Source of the DNA: CALDSL01 sp039810245
Lineage (GTDB): Bacteria > Chloroflexota > Anaerolineae > Anaerolineales > Anaerolineaceae
Direction of reading: 5' to 3'
Length of the DNA stretch: 64,000 bases
NCBI GenBank assembly: GCA_039810245.1
Contig: JBDHWQ010000020.1
Location: 1 to 64,000 of the forward strand
Shown one piece after another: positions 26,138-34,190 of the stretch; the first letter of the stretch is position 1, and each line of letters opens with the position of its first letter. The notes under the pieces were generated by a model. It did no database searches, had not been told where the DNA came from, and was given only the letters and a program-made list of their open reading frames with translations. Both the position numbers and the translations under genes were made by a program.

Positions 26138-28648
26138 TTACTGCACGGCCGGTTCCGGCTCCGACGGGCTCTTCTCGTCGCGGCGCAGAACGATCTCATT
26201 GTTCTCGTTCAGGTCGATCAGCACCGTGTCGCCGTCGGCGAAGTCGCCGGCCAGCATGGCGTCGGACAGGCGGTCTTCCACCTTCTGCTGGATCACCCGG
26301 CGCAGCGGGCGCGCGCCCATTTCGGGATCGTAGCCTTCGTTGGCAAGCTGCTCCAGCGCGGCGGGCGTAGCGGTCAGCACAATCTCATGATCTTCCAGCC
26401 GCTCGGCCACCTTCTGGATTTCCAGGTTGACGATATGCTTGATGTGTTCCTTGCTGAGCGCGCGGAAGACGATCACGTTATCCAGGCGGTTGATAAATTC
26501 CGGCCGGAACACGCGCCGCAGCGCGTCCATCAGTTTCTTGCGCATTTCGTCGTAGCTGTTCTGCTCTTCCATCGAGGCATCCACCGGCAGGCCAAAGCCC
26601 AGCGAGCTCTGGCGCTTGATCATGTCCGCGCCAACGTTCGAGGTCATGATGATGATCGCGTTGCGGAAGTCCACCTTGCGCCCCTTGGCGTCGGAGAGAT
26701 GGCCTTCTTCCATGATCTGCAGCAGCATGTTGTGCGCTTCGGGGTGCGCCTTCTCGATCTCATCGAACACCACAATCGAGTACGGGCGGCGACGGATGGC
26801 TTCGGTCAGTTGGCCGGCCTCTTCGTAGCCCACGTATCCGGGCGGCGCGCCCACCAGGCGCGACACGGTGTGGCGTTCCATGAACTCAGACATATCCAGT
26901 TGGATCAGCGCATCTTCGCTGCCGAAGATAAAGCGCGCCAGCGCCTTGGTCAGCTCAGTCTTGCCCACGCCGGTCGGGCCGAGGAACATAAACGAGCCCA
27001 CCGGGCGGCGCGGGTCTTTCAACCCGGCGCGCGCGCGGCGCACGGCCTTGGAGATAAACTCGATGGCTTCGTCCTGGCCGATGATAACCTTGCGCAGCTC
27101 GTTTTCCATATCCAGCAGCCGCGCCGATTCTTCCTGCGCCATCTGCATCAGCGGCACGCCGGTCCACATCGAAACCACTTCGGCGATGTCGTCAGCCATG
27201 ACCACCGGGCTGTTCGAGCGATCCCAACCGCTGCGCAGCCGTTCGAGCTGTGTTTCCAGCGAATTCTCGCGCTCCACCAGTTCCTCGGCATCTTCGTTGC
27301 GGCCGTCTTCCAGGGCCAGGCTGTGGTTCTGGCGCACTTCGCGCAGTTGAGTCATCAGCTCGCGCGTGGTCTGCGCCGCCGGGCTCTTGTACATGCGCAC
27401 CCGCGACGAGGATTCGTCGATCAGGTCGATGGCCTTGTCCGGCAGGAAGCGCTCGGTGACGTAGCGCGAGGAAAGCCGCGCCGCCGCTTCGAGTGCTTCA
27501 TCCGAAATCGTCAGGCGGTGGTGCTCTTCGTACGCGCCACGGATGCCCTTGAGAATGGCAATCGTCTCTTCCACCGACGGCTCGTTGACTACGATGGGCT
27601 GGAAACGGCGCTCAAGCGCCGCGTCGCTCTCAATGTGCTTGCGGTACTCTTCCAGGGTCGTCGCGCCGATCACCTGCAGTTCGCCGCGCGAGAGCGCCGG
27701 TTTGAGGATGTTGGCCGCGTCGACCGAGGAGCCGGCAGCGCCGGCGCCCACCAGCATATGGACTTCGTCAATAAACAGGATAGCGCCCGAGGACTTCAGT
27801 TCGTCAATCACGCGCTTGAGGCGCTCTTCGAACTGGCCGCGGTACATCGTACCAGCCACCAGCGAGCCCACGTCGAGCTGCAGCACGCGCTTATCCAGCA
27901 GCGGCGCGGGAACGTCGCCCTCGATAATCCGCTGCGCCAGCCCCTCAACGATGGCGGTCTTGCCAACGCCCGGCTCGCCGATCAGCGCGGGGTTATTCTT
28001 GTTGCGGCGCGCCAGGATTTGAATGACGCGCTCGATTTCCATCTGGCGCCCGATCACCGGGTCCAGCTTGCCTTCCTCGGCCAGCGAGGTCAGATCCACA
28101 GCCAGTTGGTCCACCAGCGGTGTCTTGGGTTTCTGTTCTTGCTGGCGCTGGCCGCGGCTGGGCGTCTGATTGGGCGTCTGCTGCGCAGGGGTCGAAGATG
28201 CCGCCGAGCTGGATTCCTGCAGCACGCGGCGCGTCTGCCGGCGGATCTGCTCGGGAGTGATGCCCAGCTTGCGCAGCACGTCCATGGCCGTGCCTTCGTT
28301 GGAACGGATCAGGCCCAGAAGCAGGTGTTCGGTTCCAATATAATGGTGGCCCATGCGGCGGGCCTCATCGATTGCATATTCTAAAACTTGTTGTACGCCC
28401 GGCGAAAGGTCGATTTTGCCACCGCGATACGATCCCGTACCGCTGAATCGTTCGACCACTTCCCGCACGCGGTCTGTTTCCAAACCCAGATCGCGCAGTA
28501 CGCGGCCGGCTACCCCGCCCTCTTCCTGGATCAGAGCCAGGAGCAGGTGCTCGGTGCCGATCGAGTTCTGCCGCATCCGTTCCGCTTCTTGGTGAGCCAG
28601 GCTCAACACGCGGCGCGCCCGTTGGGTAAAACGTTCCATTCCAGACAA
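26138..28648 (-). CDS. clpC: ATP-dependent Clp protease ATP-binding subunit ClpC
   Basis: 836-aa Hsp100 unfoldase that feeds proteins to ClpP and remodels aggregates. Order: two N-domain repeats (each with IGTEHLLLALI or IGTEHLLLGLI), a low-complexity linker (about 150-180), AAA+ module 1 (Walker A GEPGVGKT), a middle region with a UVR-like helix (EDAEELVERENSLETQLE), AAA+ module 2 (Walker A GPTGVGKT, Walker B IVVFDEIEKA) and the C-terminal D2-small domain. The middle region is short as in ClpC, unlike ClpB. TTG at 28648 has GGAGG at 8 nt; the ATG three codons later is too far from it. A long unrelated open frame on the other strand is a codon-bias shadow. Confidence 0.96.
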   Translation of the reverse strand: MSGMERFTQRARRVLSLAHQEAERMRQNSIGTEHLLLALIQEEGGVAGRVLRDLGLETDRVREVVERFSGTGSYRGGKIDLSPGVQQVLEYAIDEARRMGHHYIGTEHLLLGLIRSNEGTAMDVLRKLGITPEQIRRQTRRVLQESSSAASSTPAQQTPNQTPSRGQRQQEQKPKTPLVDQLAVDLTSLAEEGKLDPVIGRQMEIERVIQILARRNKNNPALIGEPGVGKTAIVEGLAQRIIEGDVPAPLLDKRVLQLDVGSLVAGTMYRGQFEERLKRVIDELKSSGAILFIDEVHMLVGAGAAGSSVDAANILKPALSRGELQVIGATTLEEYRKHIESDAALERRFQPIVVNEPSVEETIAILKGIRGAYEEHHRLTISDEALEAAARLSSRYVTERFLPDKAIDLIDESSSRVRMYKSPAAQTTRELMTQLREVRQNHSLALEDGRNEDAEELVERENSLETQLERLRSGWDRSNSPVVMADDIAEVVSMWTGVPLMQMAQEESARLLDMENELRKVIIGQDEAIEFISKAVRRARAGLKDPRRPVGSFMFLGPTGVGKTELTKALARFIFGSEDALIQLDMSEFMERHTVSRLVGAPPGYVGYEEAGQLTEAIRRRPYSIVVFDEIEKAHPEAHNMLLQIMEEGHLSDAKGRKVDFRNAIIIMTSNVGADMIKRQSSLGFGLPVDASMEEQNSYDEMRKKLMDALRRVFRPEFINRLDNVIVFRALSKEHIKHIVNLEIQKVAERLEDHEIVLTATPAALEQLANEGYDPEMGARPLRRVIQQKVEDRLSDAMLAGDFADGDTVLIDLNENNEIVLRRDEKSPSEPEPAVQ

Positions 28649-29002
28649 TGGTTAATCCTCCATACTTACACGTGCTCACCCGTAGGGTCCTGCGAGCACC
28701 GTTAACCGCACATGGAAGAATTCAGCGTTGTCAGGCCGCCTGAATAAACTTCCAAATCTTTATCTACAAAGGTTCTGATTCGATTCTACCAAAGAACATT
28801 CAAAAGTCGAGTCACCCATTTGGGGGATTGTACAGGCCCTTTGGTACACCTCGATCCGTAACGCACACTGCTACGATTGGGATTATACAATGAACGCATG
28901 CGTTAAGCACGCCGGGGAATCCCCGACCAGGGTTGAGAATACGACGAATCTCATACGCTTCGGGTCGTGTAAAAGCGCCGGAAGTGGCCGGAAGCGTATG
29001 GA
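28649..29002. promoter_or_regulatory. clpC upstream region
   Basis: A 354-bp gap between clpC and the next minus-strand gene. It holds TATAAT on the minus strand (28882-28887), about 230 nt before the clpC start, and just above it a perfect 12-bp palindrome AACGCATGCGTT (28893-28904). The leader also contains a GTGCTC/GAGCAC inverted repeat (about 28672-28699). This is not the CIRCE (HrcA) sequence, nor do I see CtsR direct repeats. No gene is visible. Confidence 0.4.
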
Positions 29003-30472
29003 TTACGTTTTTCTACCCTCTCGCCACGCCAGCACGCCAAGACCCAGCGCGGTGACCAGGGTCACCGCCAGACCCGCCAGCAGCAGGTTGGTGTAGGCCG
29101 GGTCGGAGTGATTGGCTACCACCTTGATCGCCAGGTTGACATCCATCGGCCCATAGGCATCCGCGGCAATAGGCACGCGCCAGGCACGAGTATGCTGCCA
29201 CAGATCATGCAGCAGCGCCAGCCCCAGCGCCGCAATCGCCCAGCCAGCCTCAGCGCGCGGCCGGCGCTGATCCAGCCAGCGCTGCATCTGCACCGCCGCC
29301 ATCAGCGCCAGGATCAGGAATGGCAGAAACGCCAACCGCGAAGACACCCGCTCGCCATTGAGCAGCGGGATGGGAATGCGCATCACCACCCGGTAGAACT
29401 GCCCCACCGAGAGCAGCAGCATGGCCAGCGCCGGCAAGAACAGCGGCGCAAAGCCGTCCGGCTCGCGCAGCCGCTGCGCCCAGCGTCCCACGCCAAACAC
29501 CAGCAGGAACAGCGCCCCGGCCAGCCCCACGAACAGATCGAACTCCCACGAGCCCAGCGGGGTGAGAAAGCTGCGCGTGCCGAACGACTGGTACGGATCC
29601 ACCAGCCGCAGCAACCCATCCAGCAGCGCGCCCAATGTGGGGTAGCCGCCCAAATATTCGGTATCAAATGCACCCAACTGCAGCGCCGGGGGCAGCAGCC
29701 GCAGCGCGGCCAGCAGACCGCTGGCGACAATTGTTTTGAGCATCAGCGGCAGATACTGCCACGCGAACAGCCCCACCAGGCCCAGCAGGAACAGCGCCCA
29801 CACGAACTGGTGGAAGCCGCCATTGAGCAGGATGAAGAACAGCAGAAATGCCGTCGCCGCCACCCAGCGCCAGCCTGGCAAAGCTCCGCGCTGCCCGCCA
29901 TCTATGGCCTGCACCAGCAGCACCAGCAGCCACGCGAACAGGTAATTGGACGCAAAGTTGACGTGCCCCACGCTCAGGTGTGCCTGCATGTGCCCATTGG
30001 CAGCATAAATCAGGAACAGCATGGCAAACACAAACGGCGACAGGTCGAAGCGCCGCTGCAGCCACAGCAGCGCCAGCGCCCCCAGCGTGTACAACAGCAG
30101 CGTGTTGAACAGCACCCAGCCCGTCACCGTGAACAGCGGCAGCAACAGCATCTGCGGCGCGAGCAGCACATCCGGCAGCGCCATGTAGCGGTCGGTGACG
30201 TTGCGGAGCGCAGTACTATCCGGCATATGCAGCGGGAGCTGGCCGGTCTGCACCGCGTTCTGCACAAACGCCAGCCGCGCCGCGTTCACCTCGGCCCAGT
30301 CGTGGAAATCGTACGGGCCGCGGCCAAAATTGAGCAGGTAGGCCAGCAGGAATGCGCCCACCAGCCACAGCGCCACGTTCCAGGCTCGCACTACCCGCCA
30401 CCGAGCCGTGGATGCCGGCTGGAACAGGAAATTGGCCAGCGTGTCGAGCAGGGCGGGAATGCGGGCACGCAT
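29003..30472 (-). CDS. Multi-pass membrane protein, GT-C/YfhO-like
   Basis: 489 aa with about ten to twelve transmembrane segments. The first external loop contains YDFHDWAEVNAARL; late segments NGERVSSRLAFLPFL and PMDVNLAIK resemble YfhO/GT-C-like membrane glycosyltransferases, but no family is certain and the acidic catalytic residues cannot be assigned. Starts 8 nt after the M42 aminopeptidase stop, so it belongs to the same transcript. A second large membrane protein of this kind lies at 13-15 kb. Confidence 0.65.
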   Translation of the reverse strand: MRARIPALLDTLANFLFQPASTARWRVVRAWNVALWLVGAFLLAYLLNFGRGPYDFHDWAEVNAARLAFVQNAVQTGQLPLHMPDSTALRNVTDRYMALPDVLLAPQMLLLPLFTVTGWVLFNTLLLYTLGALALLWLQRRFDLSPFVFAMLFLIYAANGHMQAHLSVGHVNFASNYLFAWLLVLLVQAIDGGQRGALPGWRWVAATAFLLFFILLNGGFHQFVWALFLLGLVGLFAWQYLPLMLKTIVASGLLAALRLLPPALQLGAFDTEYLGGYPTLGALLDGLLRLVDPYQSFGTRSFLTPLGSWEFDLFVGLAGALFLLVFGVGRWAQRLREPDGFAPLFLPALAMLLLSVGQFYRVVMRIPIPLLNGERVSSRLAFLPFLILALMAAVQMQRWLDQRRPRAEAGWAIAALGLALLHDLWQHTRAWRVPIAADAYGPMDVNLAIKVVANHSDPAYTNLLLAGLAVTLVTALGLGVLAWREGRKT

Positions 30473-30480
30473 CAGGTTTT

Positions 30481-31518
30481 CTACTCGGCCAGCAGGTAGG
30501 CCGCGATCCAGCGCGTGGTGGCGTCCAGGGCTTCCCAGTGCGTGCGCTCGTAGTTATGAGAGGCATCTATCCCCGGGCCGATCAGCGCCACGGCCGCGTC
30601 TCCGCCGGCGCGCCAGTGCGCCTCGCCATCCGAACCATAGAACGGGTAGATGTCGGGACGGTAGTCGATGCCGTTGGCCTCGGCGATGCGCCGCAGCTTA
30701 TTCGAAAGCCCGTGATGGTACGGCCCGCCCGAGTCTTTGAGGCACAGCGTGGCGTGGAACTCGTCCGAGTTCTGCCCCTCGCCCACCGCGGCCATATCCA
30801 CCGCCACCAGCTCGGCCACATCCGCGGGGATGCCCGCCGACGCGCCGTGGCCCACTTCCTCGTAGTTGGAAATCAGGAAGGTTGTGGTTTGCAGCGGCGT
30901 CTGCCCGGCGTCAGACAGCATTTTGATCGCCGCCAGGATGTTGGCCACACAGGCTTTATCATCCAGGTGGCGCGAGCGGATAAAATCGTTGCTGACTTCC
31001 ACGCGCGGGTCAAAGGACACAAAATCGCCCACCTCAATACCCAGCGCGCGGGTTTCTTCCCGGCTGTTGGTGCGCGCATCCAGGCGCACTTCCATATTCT
31101 CGTCGTCGCGCGGCGTGTCGTGCAGCTTGCGGCCGTAAACGTGCCACGAGGCGGTGTTGACCAGGATCGAGCCACGCACCGGCGCGCCAGACTGGGTGTG
31201 GACGGTGACGCCTTCGCCTTCCACCGTGCTCCACACTACCCCGCCGATAGCGGTCAGCAGCAGCCGGCCACTGTCCTTGATCTCCTTGACCATCGCGCCC
31301 AGCGTATCGACGTGGGCGGTCAGGGCGCGGGGCGCGTCGCTCTTTTGCCCAGGCCAGGTGGCCACCAGCCCGCCCTTGCGCGTGCGGTGCAGGGCAAGCT
31401 GCGGGAAGGCGCGCAGGGTTTCCTCGGTCAGGTCAACTGCCGCGCCGGTGAAGCCGGTGGGGCTGGCGGTGTTCAGCAGCCGGGTGAGAAAGTCGAACAG
31501 GTAGGTTTTGTCGGTCAT
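30481..31518 (-). CDS. M42 family (FrvX/glutamyl aminopeptidase-like) metallopeptidase
   Basis: 345-aa cytosolic di-zinc aminopeptidase of the tetrahedral type. Metal and catalytic motifs in order: AHVDTLG (His, Asp), RHLDDKA (Asp), NYEEVGHGAS (catalytic Glu pair), VAVDMAA (Asp), and ASHNYERTH (late His). The PDZ-like insert expected in the family fits the segment about 80-175. A start at 31518 (MTDKTYLFDFL) fits homologues better than an upstream ATG; the ribosome site is weak. Probably cleaves short peptides. In an operon with the membrane protein downstream. Confidence 0.9.
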   Translation of the reverse strand: MTDKTYLFDFLTRLLNTASPTGFTGAAVDLTEETLRAFPQLALHRTRKGGLVATWPGQKSDAPRALTAHVDTLGAMVKEIKDSGRLLLTAIGGVVWSTVEGEGVTVHTQSGAPVRGSILVNTASWHVYGRKLHDTPRDDENMEVRLDARTNSREETRALGIEVGDFVSFDPRVEVSNDFIRSRHLDDKACVANILAAIKMLSDAGQTPLQTTTFLISNYEEVGHGASAGIPADVAELVAVDMAAVGEGQNSDEFHATLCLKDSGGPYHHGLSNKLRRIAEANGIDYRPDIYPFYGSDGEAHWRAGGDAAVALIGPGIDASHNYERTHWEALDATTRWIAAYLLAE

Positions 31519-31626
31519 GGTTTTCGTCCAGGGTTGGAATGTTTGCGCCGCGGGGCGCTGCAAGGGCAGGCATCTGGGCGAGCCAGTCGTGCGCCGGGGA
31601 TGGTATGCGAAGCGGGGATGGGCAGG

Positions 31627-32046
31627 CTAGCCCAGGCCTTCGAACGCGCTGATCTTCGCGCGCCAGTCATCCGGCACGCGCATGCTGGTATTGGCGTTGT
31701 AATCATAGGCCACCATCACGCTTTCGGCGGTGGCGCAGGCCGCGCCGCTATCTTCATCCTCAATGCGGTACTCAAAGCGCAGGCTCTTATTGCCAATGTG
31801 CGCCACGCGGATGCCCACGCGCACGCGCTGGCCCAGGTTGATGGGCGCCAGGTAAGCAATATGCACGTCGGCCACGATCAGGCCGATGGTGAAGAAGTCT
31901 TTGCCGTCCCACAGGCCCAGGCCGCGGATATACGCAACGCGCGCCTGCTCGAGGTAGGAGAGGAATTTGGCGTTATTCACATGCCACTGCGGGTCCAGGT
32001 CGCTGTAGCGCACGTCAATTGGGATGGTGAGGCGGAAGGAATCCAT
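31627..32046 (-). CDS. Acyl-CoA thioesterase, 4-hydroxybenzoyl-CoA thioesterase fold
   Basis: 139-aa hot-dog-fold thioesterase. The catalytic block VRYSDLDPQWHVNNAKFLSY matches the YbgC/4HBT family (Asp in the D-x-D/Q-x-H-V-N-N pattern). Hydrolyses an acyl-CoA in the cytoplasm; chain preference unknown. The start at 32046 is chosen because the family begins here and TATAAT lies exactly 6 nt before the ATG with no Shine-Dalgarno, which suggests a leaderless mRNA. Divergent from the Rrf2 regulator gene. Confidence 0.88.
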   Translation of the reverse strand: MDSFRLTIPIDVRYSDLDPQWHVNNAKFLSYLEQARVAYIRGLGLWDGKDFFTIGLIVADVHIAYLAPINLGQRVRVGIRVAHIGNKSLRFEYRIEDEDSGAACATAESVMVAYDYNANTSMRVPDDWRAKISAFEGLG

Positions 32047-32115
32047 GCGCTTATTATAATACATGCCGGGCGGCGGCCGGGCTGTCAACTTTTTTGGCAC
32101 ATTTCGCCTCAAATC

Positions 32116-32147
32116 TGCGTCATAGGTCATATTCGCCCTATGACGCA
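32116..32147. promoter_or_regulatory. Long inverted repeat upstream of Rrf2 gene
   Basis: TGCGTCATAGG, a 10-bp spacer, then CCTATGACGCA: two perfect 11-bp arms in the divergent region between the thioesterase and the Rrf2 gene. Probably an operator, by position for the Rrf2 protein itself; the alternative is a cruciform or terminator, but no T run follows. Confidence 0.55.
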
Positions 32148-32235
32148 TGACACTTGCCCGAAATATACACATCCCTTAAACTTTATAACAAGAGTAATCT
32201 TACCTAGAATTCCAATTTAGAAACGGAAGACCAGT

Positions 32236-32658
32236 ATGCAAATCACGCGCCAGGCTGATTACGCATTGCGGGCGATGTTGTACCTGACCAAACTTGATGA
32301 CAACCAGCGGGCTGCCACGAGCCAGATCGCGCAAGAACAACACATCCCCCCGTCCTTTTTGGCCAAAATCATTTCGCAGCTCTCCATCGCGGGCCTGATC
32401 CACACTTCGCGCGGCGCGCGGGGTGGCGTCTCGCTGGCACGCGCGCCCGAAGAGATCTCGATCCTCGAAGTGGTCGAAGCCATCGACGGCCCGCTGGCGC
32501 TCAACGAGTGCACCCAGAACCCGTCGGCCTGCGTGCTGGGCGAGAACTGCCCGCTGCATTCGCTGTGGTGCGAAACCCAGGCTGAGCTGGTTGAGCGCCT
32601 GCGCAAAACCACCTTTGCGAATTTTGCACCCGTCAAAACCCCGGCCCTGGCCGGCTGA
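32236..32658 (+). CDS. Rrf2 family Fe-S transcriptional regulator
   Basis: 140-aa winged-helix regulator of the IscR/NsrR/RsrR group. N-terminal wHTH (MQITRQADYALRAMLYL, helix around 40-60, wing SRGARGGVSLA). The cluster region has C92, C99, C105 and C112; the first three follow C-x6-C-x5-C, a pattern seen in [2Fe-2S] or [4Fe-4S] Rrf2 sensors, so it likely senses iron-sulfur status, NO or redox. A perfect 11-10-11 inverted repeat lies 89 bp upstream. Followed by a rho-independent terminator, so monocistronic. Confidence 0.92.
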   Translation: MQITRQADYALRAMLYLTKLDDNQRAATSQIAQEQHIPPSFLAKIISQLSIAGLIHTSRGARGGVSLARAPEEISILEVVEAIDGPLALNECTQNPSACVLGENCPLHSLWCETQAELVERLRKTTFANFAPVKTPALAG

Positions 32659-32685
32659 TCTTCTCCCGTAGGTTCGATCCAGCAG

Positions 32686-32718
32686 GGCTGTCCAAACGCA
32701 TGCGTTGGACAGCCTTTT
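32686..32718 (+). terminator. Rho-independent terminator of the Rrf2 gene
   Basis: GGCTGTCCA/TGGACAGCC 9-bp stem with an inner ACGC/GCGT extension, followed by TTTTATTT. An ATG at 32700 lies inside this hairpin and is therefore an unlikely start for the next gene. Confidence 0.9.
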
Positions 32719-32735
32719 ATTTGCGAGGCGCTCAT

Positions 32736-33356
32736 TTGAAGACCCTGCTTGCATCCACCCGCGGCCGGCTGGCCGCACTGGCCGGCACTCTCTTTCTCAT
32801 CGCCCTGGTCACCGCGCTCTCCCCTATCGAGCAGACCCTGGGGGCCGGCATACGCATCGTCTATTTCCACGGCGCGTGGGTGTGGGCCGGGCTGCTGACC
32901 TTTGCCGCGGCGGCACTGGCCGGGCTGGCCGGGCTTATGGCGCGCCGCTGGGCGCGCTGGAGCCTGGCCCTGGGGCGCGCCGGGCTGTTCTTCTGGCTCA
33001 CTTACCTGCCCATGTCGCTGTGGGTGATGCAGCGCTTCTGGGGCGGATTGTTCTTCGACGAGCCGCGCTGGCGCGTGCCGTTCACCTTCGCGGTGGTGGC
33101 GGTGCTGCTGCAGGTTGGCCTGTGGCTGCTGGGCAACCCGCCGCTGCTCACCAGCCTGGGCAACCTGGGCTTTGGCGCAGCGTTGTGGTGGAGCACGCTG
33201 GGCGCCGAGGCTATCTTGCACCCCGAGTCGCCCGTGTTTGGCTCCGGGTCGCTGCGCATCCAGGTATTTTTCGTCGCGCTGGTACTGCTCAGCCTGCTGT
33301 TCGGCGCGCAGCTCGCTGCGCTGCTGAATCAGGAGTTTCGCCTGGCCAAAGGGTGA
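32736..33356 (+). CDS. Integral membrane protein, possibly CcmC-like
   Basis: About 206 aa with six transmembrane segments. Residues GAGIRIVYFHGAWVWAGLL resemble the heme-exporter/CcmC family (the IRIxYxHxPxAW region), but the Trp-rich signature of that family is not obvious, so the assignment is tentative. I place the start at TTG 32736, preceded by GAGG, because the ATG at 32700 lies in the upstream terminator stem. It is followed by a creatininase-like gene, 67 nt away. Confidence 0.6.
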   Translation: MKTLLASTRGRLAALAGTLFLIALVTALSPIEQTLGAGIRIVYFHGAWVWAGLLTFAAAALAGLAGLMARRWARWSLALGRAGLFFWLTYLPMSLWVMQRFWGGLFFDEPRWRVPFTFAVVAVLLQVGLWLLGNPPLLTSLGNLGFGAALWWSTLGAEAILHPESPVFGSGSLRIQVFFVALVLLSLLFGAQLAALLNQEFRLAKG

Positions 33357-33423
33357 GCTTCCAAACTGGCAAACCGGCGCGCTTTCCGCTATCATCAGGA
33401 CACGAACCGAAACCGGAGATTGC

Positions 33424-34110
33424 ATGGACTATCCGCTCAAACTGCAGAACTGCACCCCGGAAGCGATCCACGCCGCGCTGGCGGAAGGCTATAACACCGC
33501 CATCCTGCCCTGCGCTTCGCGTGACGCACCTGCCGCGGGCTACGCGCCGGCCCACGCCGACCATGTGACCGAGGCGATTGCCCTGGAAGTGACACGCCGT
33601 CTGGGCACGGCTTTTGTCGCGCCGCTGCTGGCGCCCGGGCCACTGCCCACCGGCTCGGTTTTCGACCCGGCTGCCCACCCGGAAGATGCCGCCTTTGCCG
33701 CGCGGCTGGACGAGACCTGCATGGCGCTGGCGCAAAACGGCGTGCGCTACGTGGTGGTTATCCCCGGCGCGGTGCACCCATTCAAGATCAGTGACATGTG
33801 CCACGCGGTGCAGAACCGCATTTACGACGCCGAGCTGCGCGTGGTGGTGCTGCCCTTCGGTGACCTGATGCAGCGCCGCCGCTGGCAGCAGGATTTTCTG
33901 GCCGAAAAACTGTCTATCTCGCACCTGGAAGCCAGCACGCCCGGGTTGGGTGAGGTATCCATGCTGCTGGCGCTCCAGCCGGAAGCTGCCCCGGCATCGC
34001 CGGCCGGCGACCTGCAGCGCGCTACCCCCGCACTGGGCGCCGAGCTTCTGGATTATTTGGGCGAATCGATGGCGCGCGAGATCCGCGCGCGCGTGCTTTG
34101 CCGGCGCTGA
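33424..34110 (+). CDS. Creatininase-fold protein with altered active site
   Basis: 228 aa. The fold pattern is creatininase-like (ILPCASRDAPAAG, then HADHVTEAIALEVTRRLG, then VAPLLAPGP and VVVIPGAVHPF). The usual metal-binding Glu-x-His-Gly of block one is missing and the later N-G-H-G block is replaced by PGAVHPF, so activity may be lost or changed; I infer rather than prove the relationship. GGAG lies 7 nt upstream of the ATG. It is 80 nt upstream of hutI on the same strand and may be co-transcribed. Confidence 0.65.
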   Translation: MDYPLKLQNCTPEAIHAALAEGYNTAILPCASRDAPAAGYAPAHADHVTEAIALEVTRRLGTAFVAPLLAPGPLPTGSVFDPAAHPEDAAFAARLDETCMALAQNGVRYVVVIPGAVHPFKISDMCHAVQNRIYDAELRVVVLPFGDLMQRRRWQQDFLAEKLSISHLEASTPGLGEVSMLLALQPEAAPASPAGDLQRATPALGAELLDYLGESMAREIRARVLCRR

Positions 34111-34190
34111 TGACCCGCCCCGCGCTCCGTGCGAGCGCATCGAAGCAGCCATTTCCATCCCATTTTCAAATAACCTTCCAAGGAGCCGCC

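Noticed and set aside
26123..28384. 753-codon open frame antisense to clpC
   Set aside because: Produced by G+C-rich codon bias opposite a strongly conserved gene; no recognisable domain and His/Gln/Arg-rich composition typical of shadows.
28672..28699. CIRCE-like inverted repeat before clpC
   Set aside because: Arms are GTGCTC/GAGCAC with a 16-bp gap, not the HrcA TTAGCACTC-N9-GAGTGCTAA element.
29108..30499. 463-codon open frame opposite the membrane protein gene
   Set aside because: Gln/Arg/His-rich shadow of hydrophobic codons; no family resemblance.
30352..32220. 622-codon open frame opposite the M42 peptidase and thioesterase genes
   Set aside because: Covers three well-supported genes on the other strand and has no domain or start signal.
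32660..32690. tRNA-like GGTTCGATCC
   Set aside because: Looks like a T-loop but no acceptor, D or anticodon stem can be formed around it; it lies beside a terminator.
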